Positions 39,850-50,406 of a stretch of DNA of 55,551 nucleotides are shown here, piece by piece. The translations under genes were made by a program, and so were the position numbers. Each line of letters starts with the position of its first letter. The first letter of the stretch is position 1. The stretch comes from Thermoguttaceae bacterium (GTDB lineage Bacteria > Planctomycetota > Planctomycetia > Pirellulales > Thermoguttaceae): assembly GCA_017557195.1 (NCBI GenBank), contig JAFZAL010000050.1, positions 1-55,551 on the forward strand. The letters run 5' to 3'. The notes under the pieces were generated by a model. That model worked only from the letters and a program-made list of their open reading frames with translations, did not search any database and had not been told where the DNA came from.

Positions 39850-42800
39850 ATGGCTAATACTTCAATTAAGTCCGTATCGTTCCTTGCTCGCATTTTAACG
39901 CATGTTGGAAGCGCTTTCCTTTTGCTGACGCTTATTCTGTCGAGTTACGCGCAGGCGGATTTGATGTACGCAGTTCGCGTCAATGCATTGAATGCGGCGA
40001 GTACTTGGAATTATCGTACGAGCGATAATTCATACAGCAATTATAACTGCAGCACGAACGACGATTCCAAAACCGTTCAATGGGTTACGCAGGCAAATAA
40101 TAAGCCCTATACTGTTACAGACGATACGATTCCAGTCATGCTTTTCGATTTGGGAACGGTTCGAACAATTAATGCTATTCATATTGCTCCATACAGCGCG
40201 ACCAGCAATGACGTCAAGGCGATGACGGTGGAATTCTATGATTCTCCCGCGATCAATGCAACGCCTATTGCTACTCAAACGTTTACTGGTATTCCTCAAA
40301 GTGTTACGAACTTGTCGCTCACAACGCCAACGAATGCGAGATTTGTCAAGATTACAATGACAGAAAATTACGGCGGCGATCGTTATGGCATTGGGAACCT
40401 CATGTTTGACGTTGTCTCTGGTGGAAAGCCAACTTCCGGATCAGCCAACGTTGCAGCCTATAGCAGCTGGCCAGTAAGCAACCTGTTTGACAGCGATACT
40501 AATACACAATGGGTTACCAATGCTGCAGATGCCACTAACGGCTATTATAACGGAACGAATCCAAACCCGGTATTAACTTTTAATTATAGTACGCCTCAAA
40601 CGATTACAGGCATTGGGGTAAATCCCTATAACGTTTCCGGCAACTCTCTTAAAGACTTTAATTTGAAATTCTATGACGCCAGCGGATCCGAGATTTCAGT
40701 TGCTGATCCTACCCAATACAGCTTAACCATGACGCAAACAGCAAGAGCCGTCCGAGATGAATTTACGTTCCCAGCTGTTGAAAATGTGTCGAAAATTGAA
40801 ATGACTATTACCAGCAACTACAAAGGAACCGGCAGCGGCGGCGACCGGGTTGGCATGTCAGAAGTCGTTTTCACTGTTCCCGTTGAACTTGACTCTCCGA
40901 CCACGCCTGTTGTATATAACGGTCGATATAGTACTGATTCTACTCTTGTTCGTCCAACATCAGCGCAATTTCTTACTCCCGCTGGAGCAAGAGCGTCTGC
41001 TCGCGCTTTGACTTATTTGTTTGACGGTACCGAAAGCTCCCCCGGTGGAAATGAATGGTATACGACTGATACAAAAGTGGGAAGCACGGTTATTTCAGAT
41101 TATTATACCGTTGGTTATACGCCTGTTATTGAGTTCACAATGTCAGAACAGGCGGCGTACGACAGCTTCTCTATTTGGGGATACGGCAATAAAGGGAATC
41201 TGATGTCAGATTTTACTTTGGAACTCTATGACAGCGCCGGCAAGCTGGTTTATGCAGACGAGTATTTAATTGATTCATACATCAATAAATCGCAATACGC
41301 AACGTTTACCTTCGGCGGTGATAAGTACGCGTTTAAAACGGCTGTTCTGACGGCTCTGGATAATGGATACGATTATTATCCGGGTTTTACTGGCGGCGAC
41401 CGCGTTGGGTTTACGGAAATCGCATTCTATCAGGTTGCGGAGGAACCGTATTATTATGCAAACACGTCAGACATTTCCGCTGCCAATTGGACTATTGACG
41501 GCTCCGTTAAGAAGGGCGTTATCTTTACCGACGGCGCCTCGACGGCGACGTTTGCCAATCCTGTAATATTTAACTCAGACGGTACGATTGAAATCGGCTC
41601 TGGAAAGAATCTGACTCTTTCCGGCGTCATATCCGGCAACGGCGCCATTACCAAGACAGGCGATGGAACGCTGACAATGACCAAAGCCAATACGTATGGC
41701 GGCGGAACAATAATTTCCGAAGGAACGGTTAAACTGACCGGTTCCGGTACGCTGGGATCAGGTTCTGTTACAGTATACGATAACGCGGCTTTGGAATTCG
41801 CTCACGAATCAGACCAGACGATTAGTAACAATATTGTCAGCCATGGTCCTGTTTCCAAAACCGGATCAGGAACAGTAACGCTGTCCGGCTACAATTCGTA
41901 TTACGGCGGTACAACTGTATCTGGCGGAACGCTCCTTGTGCCTGCTGGCGGCCATTTTACGTCGCCCCAAGTTACAGTTACAACAGGAGGAACGTTCCAG
42001 ACGGGAGTAGATTTAGAGGATGTTCCTTTCAGTATTGAAGGCGGAACTTTTGCAATTGGCGAAACGTCAACGTCAAGTGAAATTACGATAAACTCGCTGA
42101 CTCTTAACGGAGGAACTATCAGTTTCGATTTTAATGACTGCGCTCGCGTAAACAGCAATGGGTATCTTATAGACACCGACTGGCTTTATGTTTATTCTTC
42201 TGCCAGTCTGATTTCCGGGTATATTGATTTGACGTTCAACAGCAGCAGCGCAGAAGATTGGTGGAACGTCCTCAATGCTTCCGGAGAAGGTTTGTACCTT
42301 ATTGAGGGCGCTATTCAAGATATTGAAGACTTCAATAATAGCAATAACGTTAAAGTTACTGTGAACGGTACATTGTCAAACAGATGGGCGCTCACAGCGG
42401 AGTCTGACGCGATTTTGCTTTGGGCTGTAGAAGGCAGCGACGATCCGGGACCGGGTCCTGGACCTGGACCAGAACCGGGAGACACATGGTATAACGCTGC
42501 TGATCCAACGGATATTGGTCTCTCGAGTTGGACGATTGACGGAACAACCAAGGAGGGCGCCAAGCTGGTTTCCGGCTCTAACGCTACGTATTCCAATCCG
42601 GTTGAATTGACCGCTAACGGAGGTATAATTCAGGCCGCTGAGAATTTAACTCTCACGCTCTCCGGCGGTTTATCCGGATCCGCCCCGTTAGAAAAGACCG
42701 ACGCTGGAAAGTTAACCATCACGACAGCCAACAGCGACTTTACCGGGGTTACAACCGTTTCCGGTGGAACGCTGGAATTGACCGGCGCGGGCACGCTGGG

Positions 42801-45800
42801 GGCTACAACGATCAACGTTGGCGCAGGCGCGACGATGCTGTATAACAACACGGTTCCGCACAATACAAGCGCTTTGACGTTCAACGTCAACGGCGGAACG
42901 CTCGAATTTTACAACACAAACGCTGTTACAACGCATAACAGTGACAACGGCATTTGCTCTGGCGTTGCCGGGCAGGACGTTGTTATCAACGGAACGGGCG
43001 CGACGATTCTCATCGACGGCGGAGGAACGATTTCCGCTATCGCTGGTTCTGGTAAATCCAGCCTTACCTTTGCGTTGGATTCCAGTTCTGTTATTGACGT
43101 TAAGAGCGGCATGTTTATCAACGGCAGTTATCAAAGCCAAAACTGGGACAGCAACTTTGCAACGCTGCACATTGGCTCAACCGGCAAAGTCGATTTGTGG
43201 GACGGTTCCCAAATGAAAGTCGGCGGTTTGACGGGCGAAGCTGGCGCGAAGATTGTCAACGATTCCGGCAAGACAAGCTGCAAAGGCATTTCCATCGGCA
43301 ATGGCGTAACCGCCGACAAGACCTTTACATATAACGGCGCTTTCGACCTCAAAGGAAACGTCGTGGAATACGTCGGCGCTGGTACGCAGATTTTCAACGG
43401 TAATATTTCCAACGCCAAGATTTCGTCTAAAGCTGGAACTCTGGTTTTGGGAACGCCTGGAAATGAAATCAACATTGGAACCAACTCTCTGGTTAAGACA
43501 GACGGCGGCGCCGTTCGCGTTGACGGTAATATTATCGTTAATTCGTCGTACTTTTCTGCCGGCGGAGATTGGACTGGAAACGGAAACATCACAGTCAACA
43601 GCGGTACGATGCGAATCTACGGAACGTTTAGCTATCCTAAAGGAATCACGCTCAACGGCGGTACGCTGTTCAACGATGGCGACAGCGACAGCAGCGCAAC
43701 TGGCAAAGGCGTTGTTAACTCTCCAGTCATAGTTAACTCTGCCAGTAAAGTTCAGTGCGGATGGAGCAGTTCCAAGAGCGGCGAATTGACATTGGCGGGC
43801 GGTCTGTACGGCAACGGCAATTTGACTATCAATTCAGACTCCAACATGGGCTGGATTAACATCACCGGCACAGGCGACTACGGCGGCTCTTTAATCGTCA
43901 AAGGGAAAGTTCGTATTGGAGGCTCCGGTAAAAATATTGGAACTGCGGCTGAGCCGGCAAGCGCTGCTCCTTATATCGGTTCCAAAGAAATTCAAATGGA
44001 TGGCGGTCAACTTCACAACTATGATGCCTATCTGACGTTCCCGAACGATTTGAACTTTACAGCCACTACAAACATAATGGCGGGTTGGAACAAAGACATC
44101 ACCTTAACCGGAAATGTTAAAGGCAGCGGCAATTTTGTTGTTGCGTCTGATTCCGGCTGGGTTATTGCAAAAACCAAATCAGACGGCTCCTTTACAGGCG
44201 CAGTTCAGACCAGTTGGGGAAGCGCCACCAGTTACGGAAAATTGAAGCTGGACGCTGAACAGCCCTTCGGTCCCAACGCCGGTCGAGCCAACATCTACGG
44301 TCAGCTCGACATGAACGGTTATTCTCAGGCTTTCAAAGGAATTACCAGCGACGTGGACACGTCTACCAGTACTCAAAAGGGAACGATTGTCAACAATACA
44401 AACAACTTGTCAACGTTGACCCTGAATATTACCGGCGCCGATAACTCATACGAGGGCGTTATCAACGGCAATATTGAGCTTGTTGTCAATTCAGACGGCG
44501 CTGGCAAGCAGACGTTTAACAATAAAGGCAGTACGTTTACCGGAAATGTCGTTATTAATGGCGGTACTGTTGCAACTACCGTGAATCATAACAACTACGC
44601 GTCAACAGCTTTGGGCGCGTTCTCCACCACAGGCGGCAGAACGATTACCGTTAATTCTGGCGCTGAATTGTCTTTGGGAACGAACGACGTTCTCGGCGGA
44701 TGCACTCTTTCCCAATTTAACGAGAACAGCGTCAGATTGATTGTCAACGGCGGTAAGCTGTCCGGCACGAATAACAACCCGCTGTGCAACGCGACGTTCC
44801 AAAACGGCGCAGAGGTTTACGGTAACAACAATCGAGACATCTGGCGTTCGTTCTGGCTCATGGGAACAAACAACGTAACCTTTGCTGGCAACGGTTCAAC
44901 CCCGGAACAACCAGTTAACTTCAACGGGGCGGAAGGCGTTATTTTTGTTCTCGACACAGCGACTTTAAATGTAGACGACATCACCAAGAGTTCCGCTGCT
45001 GACCTCGTTGTCAACGTCAAGTTGGGCAACAAGAGCGAAAGCGTTGTTACAAACAACTCTCTGACCAAGACCGGGGCTGGTACAGTCAGACTGACCGCCG
45101 CTAACGAATACACCGGCGCGACAACCGTCTCTGCCGGCGCGTTGGCGTTAGCCAGCACAGGAAGCCTCGTCTCCGATGTAACAGTTGCCGCAGGAGCCTC
45201 GTTTATCGACGCTGCGCCCACGATTTCGTCCAACGTAACGCTCAACGGCGGTTCGCTGGTTATCGGAGAAACGACCGACTCGACTCAAATCGCCATCGGA
45301 GATTTGGCTGTTGACAACGGCTCGATTTTCTTCGATTTCAACAACAGCTCATCCAGTACGGACTACGACCGCTTGACCGTCAATGCGGCGACGTTCACAA
45401 CTGGTACAATCAGCGTTGCGTTTAACAAGGGCGATCAAACCGATTGGTGGAACAACAACACCGAAAACGGTTACGTTCTTCTTGAAACAACGTCTTTGAA
45501 CGCGAACCTGGACAACATCCAGCTTTTAGTCAATTCCTCGACGACGGACGCCTGGTATCTCGATACGGTTGGCACGTCAATCGTTTTGAAGAATCAAGCT
45601 GTCGAACCGCCGGTAATTGACCAGTATTATCGCGCCAACTCGCCGGAAGCTCTGGCTGAAGACGCATGGACGATTGACGGAACGAACAAACAGGGCATTA
45701 CGTTTACCGAAGGCGACAACAATGCGGCAACCTATACCGGCGAAGTTGAAATGAACGTCAGCGGAACTGTCGAAGTTGCTGATAATAAGAATCTGACGCT

Positions 45801-46647
45801 GGCTGGCGTCGTTTCCAGCGAAGGCGATGTTGAAAAGACCGGCAAAGGTACTTTGACTCTTTCTGGCGACAACATGTATACCGGCAAGACAACGGTTTCC
45901 GAAGGCAAGCTTACTCTGACCGACGCCGCCGTCAAGGCAAACAGCTCGATTGAAATTGCGGACGACGCCACTTTGGAATACAACGTTGCCGCTAACAAAA
46001 CCAGACAGCTGGCGTTCACAGACGAAGGTACGACCTCCGTTACCGGTAAGGGAAACGTTATCAAGACAGGCAAGGGAACGCTCAAGATTCTCGCAACTGA
46101 CGGTCTGTTCGAATCCGATAATTTCGCAGTAGAAGCTGGCGAACTGGACTTCAAGGGAACGTATCGCGGCGATATTGAAGTCAAAGAAGGAGCTACGCTT
46201 TCGCCTGGCAACTCGGTTGGCGACCTGACCGTCTACGGCAACGTCAAAATTGACGCCCGCGCGACAGGTTTGTTCGAGTTCAGCCCGTATGACGAGAACA
46301 ATCTGCAATACGATACGCTTACCGTCAACGATGGCGCGTTTGTAATCGACGAAAACTCGATTATCAAGCTGTTCTTTGTAAGCAATGACGACGCTAAACT
46401 CTGGGCGGCGGAAGGATCAGAATACCGGCTGGTTTCCGACCAGGACTTTGACAGCGATATCCCGAAGCTTGGGAATTACCTAAGCTGGTTTGATCTGGAA
46501 GGCAGAGGCGACGGTCTGTGGCTGATCGGTCTTTACGCTCCTGGATCTGAACCGGAACCCGGCTCTGGCGTCCCGGAACCGTCAACGTGGGCGCTGCTGA
46601 TTCTCGGAGCTGCGGGCTTGCTGTATATGCGTAAGCGAAATAAATGA
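39850..46647 (+). CDS. PEP-CTERM protein with three discoidin-like domains and autotransporter repeats, 2265 aa
   Basis: Signal peptide about 1-37 (HVGSAFLLLTLILSSYAQA). Residues about 38-530 hold three copies of a domain of about 160 residues with VMLFDLG/LTFNYS/IEFTMS, a NDVKAMTVEFYD/LKDFNLKFYD/MSDFTLELYD strand and a GGDRYGIGNLMF / GGDRVGMSEVVF / GGDRVGFTEIAF end. This is the pattern of F5/8 type C (discoidin) carbohydrate-binding folds. From about 535 on come WTIDG modules, beta-strand repeats and a Gly/Asn-rich beta-helix part (about 970-1700). A Gly-Pro hinge (GPGPGPGPEP) lies near 865. The C-terminus has SPGNSVGDLTV, TGLFEFSPYD and SGVPEPSTWALLILGAAGLL plus YMRKRNK. The last 77 bp are almost identical to those of the previous gene. 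Likely a surface lectin or adhesin. Confidence 0.82.
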   Translation: MANTSIKSVSFLARILTHVGSAFLLLTLILSSYAQADLMYAVRVNALNAASTWNYRTSDNSYSNYNCSTNDDSKTVQWVTQANNKPYTVTDDTIPVMLFDLGTVRTINAIHIAPYSATSNDVKAMTVEFYDSPAINATPIATQTFTGIPQSVTNLSLTTPTNARFVKITMTENYGGDRYGIGNLMFDVVSGGKPTSGSANVAAYSSWPVSNLFDSDTNTQWVTNAADATNGYYNGTNPNPVLTFNYSTPQTITGIGVNPYNVSGNSLKDFNLKFYDASGSEISVADPTQYSLTMTQTARAVRDEFTFPAVENVSKIEMTITSNYKGTGSGGDRVGMSEVVFTVPVELDSPTTPVVYNGRYSTDSTLVRPTSAQFLTPAGARASARALTYLFDGTESSPGGNEWYTTDTKVGSTVISDYYTVGYTPVIEFTMSEQAAYDSFSIWGYGNKGNLMSDFTLELYDSAGKLVYADEYLIDSYINKSQYATFTFGGDKYAFKTAVLTALDNGYDYYPGFTGGDRVGFTEIAFYQVAEEPYYYANTSDISAANWTIDGSVKKGVIFTDGASTATFANPVIFNSDGTIEIGSGKNLTLSGVISGNGAITKTGDGTLTMTKANTYGGGTIISEGTVKLTGSGTLGSGSVTVYDNAALEFAHESDQTISNNIVSHGPVSKTGSGTVTLSGYNSYYGGTTVSGGTLLVPAGGHFTSPQVTVTTGGTFQTGVDLEDVPFSIEGGTFAIGETSTSSEITINSLTLNGGTISFDFNDCARVNSNGYLIDTDWLYVYSSASLISGYIDLTFNSSSAEDWWNVLNASGEGLYLIEGAIQDIEDFNNSNNVKVTVNGTLSNRWALTAESDAILLWAVEGSDDPGPGPGPGPEPGDTWYNAADPTDIGLSSWTIDGTTKEGAKLVSGSNATYSNPVELTANGGIIQAAENLTLTLSGGLSGSAPLEKTDAGKLTITTANSDFTGVTTVSGGTLELTGAGTLGATTINVGAGATMLYNNTVPHNTSALTFNVNGGTLEFYNTNAVTTHNSDNGICSGVAGQDVVINGTGATILIDGGGTISAIAGSGKSSLTFALDSSSVIDVKSGMFINGSYQSQNWDSNFATLHIGSTGKVDLWDGSQMKVGGLTGEAGAKIVNDSGKTSCKGISIGNGVTADKTFTYNGAFDLKGNVVEYVGAGTQIFNGNISNAKISSKAGTLVLGTPGNEINIGTNSLVKTDGGAVRVDGNIIVNSSYFSAGGDWTGNGNITVNSGTMRIYGTFSYPKGITLNGGTLFNDGDSDSSATGKGVVNSPVIVNSASKVQCGWSSSKSGELTLAGGLYGNGNLTINSDSNMGWINITGTGDYGGSLIVKGKVRIGGSGKNIGTAAEPASAAPYIGSKEIQMDGGQLHNYDAYLTFPNDLNFTATTNIMAGWNKDITLTGNVKGSGNFVVASDSGWVIAKTKSDGSFTGAVQTSWGSATSYGKLKLDAEQPFGPNAGRANIYGQLDMNGYSQAFKGITSDVDTSTSTQKGTIVNNTNNLSTLTLNITGADNSYEGVINGNIELVVNSDGAGKQTFNNKGSTFTGNVVINGGTVATTVNHNNYASTALGAFSTTGGRTITVNSGAELSLGTNDVLGGCTLSQFNENSVRLIVNGGKLSGTNNNPLCNATFQNGAEVYGNNNRDIWRSFWLMGTNNVTFAGNGSTPEQPVNFNGAEGVIFVLDTATLNVDDITKSSAADLVVNVKLGNKSESVVTNNSLTKTGAGTVRLTAANEYTGATTVSAGALALASTGSLVSDVTVAAGASFIDAAPTISSNVTLNGGSLVIGETTDSTQIAIGDLAVDNGSIFFDFNNSSSSTDYDRLTVNAATFTTGTISVAFNKGDQTDWWNNNTENGYVLLETTSLNANLDNIQLLVNSSTTDAWYLDTVGTSIVLKNQAVEPPVIDQYYRANSPEALAEDAWTIDGTNKQGITFTEGDNNAATYTGEVEMNVSGTVEVADNKNLTLAGVVSSEGDVEKTGKGTLTLSGDNMYTGKTTVSEGKLTLTDAAVKANSSIEIADDATLEYNVAANKTRQLAFTDEGTTSVTGKGNVIKTGKGTLKILATDGLFESDNFAVEAGELDFKGTYRGDIEVKEGATLSPGNSVGDLTVYGNVKIDARATGLFEFSPYDENNLQYDTLTVNDGAFVIDENSIIKLFFVSNDDAKLWAAEGSEYRLVSDQDFDSDIPKLGNYLSWFDLEGRGDGLWLIGLYAPGSEPEPGSGVPEPSTWALLILGAAGLLYMRKRNK

Positions 46648-46688
46648 AAGGCGGTAACGAAGCGAACGCAGTAAGCGTAGTTACGCTT

Positions 46689-46716
46689 AAAAGCGGGAGG
46701 AAACTCCCGCTTTTTT
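46689..46716 (+). terminator. Terminator of the 2265-aa gene
   Basis: AAAAGCGGGAG (46689-46699) and CTCCCGCTTTT (46704-46714), GAAA tetraloop, then T-run. Confidence 0.9.
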
Positions 46717-46742
46717 GTTAAAAAAATAGACTCTTAGATAAC

Positions 46743-46770
46743 CCCGGGAACGTCAGTTCCCGGGCGTTTT
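46743..46770. terminator. Second hairpin between convergent genes
   Basis: CCCGGGAA (46743-46750) and TTCCCGGG (46757-46764), followed by CGTTTTATT on the + strand. It may back up the preceding terminator or mark the end of argH. Confidence 0.6.
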
Positions 46771-46784
46771 ATTGATTGACGTTT

Positions 46785-48179
46785 TTACTCAACGTTCAAT
46801 CTCTTTTTCCAGCTTTCAACCTGTTTGGCGACTTCCGCCGGAGCGGTGGAGCCGTAGGACTTAAACGCTGAAATCGCATTTTTCACGCCGAGGACGTTGT
46901 AGAGGTCTTCAGTCAGAGCGGGGTCTTCCGTCTGGAATTCCGACAGCGGCAAGTCGGACAGCCGGCAGTCTCGTTCCAGACAAAGTCGAACCAGACGTCC
47001 GACAATGTGGTGCGCGGTTCGCTGCGGGATTCCCTTGCCGATAAGGTATTCCATAAACGTCGTGGCGTCGAGATGTCCGCGGTCGAGTTTGTCTTCAATG
47101 CGCTGGCGGTTGAGCTGGGCGTCGCGAATAATCGGAGCAACCAGTTCCAGACAGGCGTCGACGGAATCGAAGGCGTCGAAAACCGCCGGTTTGTCTTCCT
47201 GAAGGTCGCGGTTGTACGCCAGCGTCAGCCCTTTAACCAGAACGAGCAGCGTTTGAAGCGCGCCAATCGTTTTACCCGTTTTGCCGCGGATAAGCTCCAT
47301 GGCGTCCGGATTGATTTTCTGCGGCATAATCGACGACCCGGTGCAGAACCGCTGCGGCAGTTTGATGAACTGGAATTCGCTGGAGAACCACCAAATCCAT
47401 TCTTCCGCCAGCGTACTTAAATGCTCGGCAATCAACGCCAGACAGAAAACAAACTCAATCGCAAAGTCGCGGTCGCTGGAAACGTCCATGCTGTTGCCGG
47501 CGACTGCTTCAAAACCGAGATACTCCGCCGTTTTGAATCGATCGATGGGAATTGACGTTCCCGCCATGGCGGCGGCGCCCAGCGAGAGTGTATTGACACG
47601 CTTTCGACAGTCTGCCAGACGCTCTCTGTCGCGCTGGAATTTTTCCGTATAACAAAGCCAGTAATGCGGAGCCAGAACCGGCTGCGCTCGCTGCGTATGA
47701 GTGTAGCCCGGCAGAATGACGTCCATGTCGGCAGCGCAGCGTCCGACGAACGCCTTTTGAACTTCCGCCAGCCGCGCGTCGATTTGGTCGATGGCGTCTC
47801 GAACCCAAAGACGGAAATCGGTCGATACCTGGTCGTTACGGCTTCGCCCGGTATGGAGCTTTCGCCCGACGTCGCCCAGCTTGTCCGTCAGAGCGGACTC
47901 GATGTGCATGTGAATGTCTTCTTTTTCAATCGAGAAAACAAACTCGCCGCGTTCGATCTGTCCCTGAATTTCCAGCAAACCGGACTCGATCGCCTGAAAT
48001 TCCTCAGTCGTCAAAACGCCGACGTCCGCCAGCATCCGCGCGTGCGCAATCGACCCGGCAACGTCTTGTTTGTACATGCGTTTATCAAACGAAATGCTTT
48101 CGCTGAACTTTTCCATCAGAGGGTCGGTCTTTCCAGTAAAGACTCCCCCCCACGCCTTTTGAGTATTATCTTGTGACAT
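46785..48179 (-). CDS. argH: Argininosuccinate lyase
   Basis: 464 aa, normal length. Splits argininosuccinate into arginine and fumarate, the last step of arginine synthesis, as a cytoplasmic tetramer. Seen: WGGVFTG (10-16), [18 protein letters not shown] (108-125), [11 protein letters not shown] (157-167) with His161, and the superfamily signature [12 protein letters not shown] (281-292) with the catalytic serine loop. The ATG at 48179 gives the usual family N-terminus; no Shine-Dalgarno is visible. It stands alone, without other arg genes. Heptamer repeats fill the gap to the upstream kinase gene. Confidence 0.95.
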   Translation of the reverse strand: MSQDNTQKAWGGVFTGKTDPLMEKFSESISFDKRMYKQDVAGSIAHARMLADVGVLTTEEFQAIESGLLEIQGQIERGEFVFSIEKEDIHMHIESALTDKLGDVGRKLHTGRSRNDQVSTDFRLWVRDAIDQIDARLAEVQKAFVGRCAADMDVILPGYTHTQRAQPVLAPHYWLCYTEKFQRDRERLADCRKRVNTLSLGAAAMAGTSIPIDRFKTAEYLGFEAVAGNSMDVSSDRDFAIEFVFCLALIAEHLSTLAEEWIWWFSSEFQFIKLPQRFCTGSSIMPQKINPDAMELIRGKTGKTIGALQTLLVLVKGLTLAYNRDLQEDKPAVFDAFDSVDACLELVAPIIRDAQLNRQRIEDKLDRGHLDATTFMEYLIGKGIPQRTAHHIVGRLVRLCLERDCRLSDLPLSEFQTEDPALTEDLYNVLGVKNAISAFKSYGSTAPAEVAKQVESWKKRLNVE

Positions 48180-48200
48180 TGTGATATTAGATTAATATTG

Positions 48201-48334
48201 ATTGCGAATTGCGAGTCAGCTTTTAGCTTCTAGCTCCTAGTTCCTAGCTTGGTGATTTTAGCTTCCAGCTTTAACAATTAACGCCGAGAACTACAAATGC
48301 ACAAGCTAATAGCTAGCGGCTAATAGCTAGTAGC
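48201..48334. repeat. Heptamer foldback (TAGCTTC)4 - (GCTAATA)4
   Basis: ATTGCGA twice (48201-48214), then TAGCTTC-TAGCTCC-TAGTTCC-TAGCTTG (48224-48251), a spacer of about 53 bases, and GCTAATA-GCTAGCG-GCTAATA-GCTAGTA (48305-48332). The arms are broadly inverted. The last unit contains the TAG stop of the minus-strand kinase (48329-48327) and encodes its final residues. Confidence 0.85.
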
Positions 48335-49931
48335 TTTTCAATCTTGCTTTGAACGCTTCCAAACCAGCTTGATAGGCAGGAATCCATTCTGCAACGGGTT
48401 CGACGACGTCTTTGAACTGAACCATCTGTTTGACGGCTTCCGAGGGCGTGTATTCTTCCATCAATCCGGAAGTGGGAGCGTAGGGGAACGCGCCGTCAGC
48501 GGCGGTTCGGCTCATCATAGCCTCGGCGCGACGGTAGTTTTCCAACGCCGCCAGCGCTGTAACAGCCGCGCCCAGCGCCGGGCCTTCCGAACTGACAAGT
48601 CGTTTGAGCGGCATGTTCAAAACGGAAGCGAGAATCTTGCACATCAGCAAGCTCTTTGACGTCCCGCCGGAAATGGTAATTTGATTGATTTCCTGACCGG
48701 CGCGTTTGTGCTCTTCTACGCCCAGGGCGATTAAATACGCCAACGCTTCCAGACAAGCTCGATAGCGAACGCCAATCTCCTGCGGTTCTGCGCCGATCCA
48801 CGACAAATGCGGTTCGGTAATTCCAATCGACGGTTCGGAAACGATAAACGGATCAATCGCCCCGCCGGAACAGCCGGGGACGACAGCGTTCGCCGCCGCT
48901 TCCAGCTGAGCGTAATCGACGTTTTTGCCCATAACGCGATCGATAAAATACGCGCCGTTGGAATAACATCTCATCAGCAGATACGGTCCCCAGTTGAGGG
49001 ACATGACGTCCAGGTTGACGTCGTCTGCCGGAATGGTTGAACATGAGGAATTCACGACGGCAGAGTTTCCGAGGATAATCGCCATCTGCCCGGCTTCGAC
49101 CGCGCCGCCGCCGATAAGACCCGCTTGCTGATCGTCGCTGGTTGGGAAAATCAGGGGACGAAGCATTGTTGACGGCAGGTTGCATTCAACCGCAAGCGAC
49201 TCGGAAATGCGTCCGACAGGAATATACTGGTCAATAATTTCCGGCAGAGCGTCCCACGCCAAAGCGCGGTATTCCTCATTCTCAATCGCGTTGAGCATTC
49301 CCTTGCGCCATTCTTTGGTTCGGAAGTCCATCATACCGGTGCTGGCGGCGGAAGAAACGCTTATGACGTCAAAGTTTCCCGTCAAATACCCGGCGGAAAG
49401 AACCCCATGCGTTGCCAGACGACGCGTGCGAAGCCAGTCTTCCTTTGACAGCGTCTGCTCGTCTTTAACCAGATGTGACAACGAATATCGAACCGCCCAA
49501 GGACCTCCGATGAGTTCCTTCACCTTTTCAGCGCCGCCGATACGCTCTGTACCGAGTTGGCAGTACTTCGCCAGCGTCTGGTCGTTCCAGCAAATCGCGC
49601 GTCGAACCTGATTGTTGTTTCGGTCGATTCGTCCGCACGTATGATGGGTTGCGGAAATGCCGCCGCCCGCCCAGTCTTTCAGACGTCCCAGGTCGCGAAG
49701 CTGATTGGCAATGTCGCGAGTTGTCGCACGCGCCTGACCTTCCAGTTGGAGCAGGTTAAGTTCAATCGCTCCGGGATCGTCAATTGAATCTCCGTACGTC
49801 AAGTCCGTCGGGAATCGGGACGACGCAAGGACGTTTCCGTTAATATCGAACGCGAGGCACTTGACCGCGCCTGTACTAAAATCCCAACCGGTTACGACCG
49901 TTTCTGGCGGCAAAAATTTTAATTCGCTCAT
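48327..49931 (-). CDS. FGGY-family carbohydrate kinase
   Basis: 534 aa; ATP-dependent phosphorylation of a sugar or polyol in the cytoplasm. N-terminal lobe: GWDFSTGAVKCLAFDINGNV (15-34), the phosphate 1 motif, then a GISATHHTCG stretch and SAASTGMMDF. C-terminal lobe: ILGNSAVVNSS, TISGGTSKSLLMCKILASVLNMPL (FGGY signature 2-like) and EGPALGAAVTALAAL. This fits the xylulokinase/ribulokinase/glycerol kinase family and is closest in look to xylulokinases, but the substrate cannot be settled. The SD-less ATG at 49931 is 12 bases from GTTGCGA repeats, and the stop lies in another heptamer repeat. No isomerase or transporter gene is adjacent. Confidence 0.85.
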   Translation of the reverse strand: MSELKFLPPETVVTGWDFSTGAVKCLAFDINGNVLASSRFPTDLTYGDSIDDPGAIELNLLQLEGQARATTRDIANQLRDLGRLKDWAGGGISATHHTCGRIDRNNNQVRRAICWNDQTLAKYCQLGTERIGGAEKVKELIGGPWAVRYSLSHLVKDEQTLSKEDWLRTRRLATHGVLSAGYLTGNFDVISVSSAASTGMMDFRTKEWRKGMLNAIENEEYRALAWDALPEIIDQYIPVGRISESLAVECNLPSTMLRPLIFPTSDDQQAGLIGGGAVEAGQMAIILGNSAVVNSSCSTIPADDVNLDVMSLNWGPYLLMRCYSNGAYFIDRVMGKNVDYAQLEAAANAVVPGCSGGAIDPFIVSEPSIGITEPHLSWIGAEPQEIGVRYRACLEALAYLIALGVEEHKRAGQEINQITISGGTSKSLLMCKILASVLNMPLKRLVSSEGPALGAAVTALAALENYRRAEAMMSRTAADGAFPYAPTSGLMEEYTPSEAVKQMVQFKDVVEPVAEWIPAYQAGLEAFKARLKSY

Positions 49932-50062
49932 GATGTTTTAAAAGTTGCGAGATGTTAGTTGCGAGTTGCGGTGCGGAGCCGCACGGGCGAAATGACGAGG
50001 TTTTGCGACCGAAAAAACTGTTTTCGGCGCTACCCAATTCCAATTGGGAACCGACCCTGTCG

Positions 50063-50132
50063 GTGCGAGTTGCGAGAGAATTTTGTGGAGCGCTTTGCGT
50101 ATCTCGCTACTCGCTACTCGTTACTCGCAACT
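50063..50132. repeat. Heptamer foldback, second copy of the GTTGCGA/CTCGCTA element
   Basis: GTGCGAG-TTGCGAG, then a core AATTTTGTGGAGCGCTTTGCG, then CTCGCTA-CTCGCTA-CTCGTTA-CTCGCAA (50103-50130). The core matches that at 17171-17192 with few changes, so the two loci are copies of one element. Confidence 0.85.
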
Positions 50133-50217
50133 CTTATTATATTGTATACGGAATTAAAAATTATGCAAGACGCTGGGGACAGGATTGAAAAAAATGAGTT
50201 TTGAGATTATAATATAA

Positions 50218-50395
50218 GGGAATAGGGAATGGGGAATAGGGAATGGTACTTCGCCTTCGGCTGTTTAGGGATAAGGGAATAGGAAATAGGGAATAGTAAT
50301 TCGCCTATGGCGAATTTTAAGATTACTCCCTACTCCCCACTCCCTACTCCCTATTCCCTACTCCCTACTCCCTACTCCCTACTCCCCACTCCCTC
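50218..50395. repeat. Long heptamer foldback (GGGAATA)n - (CTCCCTA)10
   Basis: GGGAATA-GGGAATG-GGGAATA-GGGAATG (50218-50245), a CTTCGCC-TTCGG hairpin, more GGGAATA-type units (about 50267-50295), a TTCGCC-TAT-GGCGAA palindrome, then ten units of CTCCCTA type (50326-50395). It ends 11 bp before the aat start and so makes up its leader. Confidence 0.9.
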
Positions 50396-50406
50396 CTACC
50401 CTACCT

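Larger units (their letters stand above)
49932..50406. other. 475-bp intergenic region made largely of repeats
   Basis: Between the divergent kinase and aat genes. It contains GTTGCGA units (49944-49971), a GTGCGG-A-GCCGCAC type hairpin, the foldback at 50063-50132 and the long element at 50218-50395. No gene is called. Confidence 0.7.
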
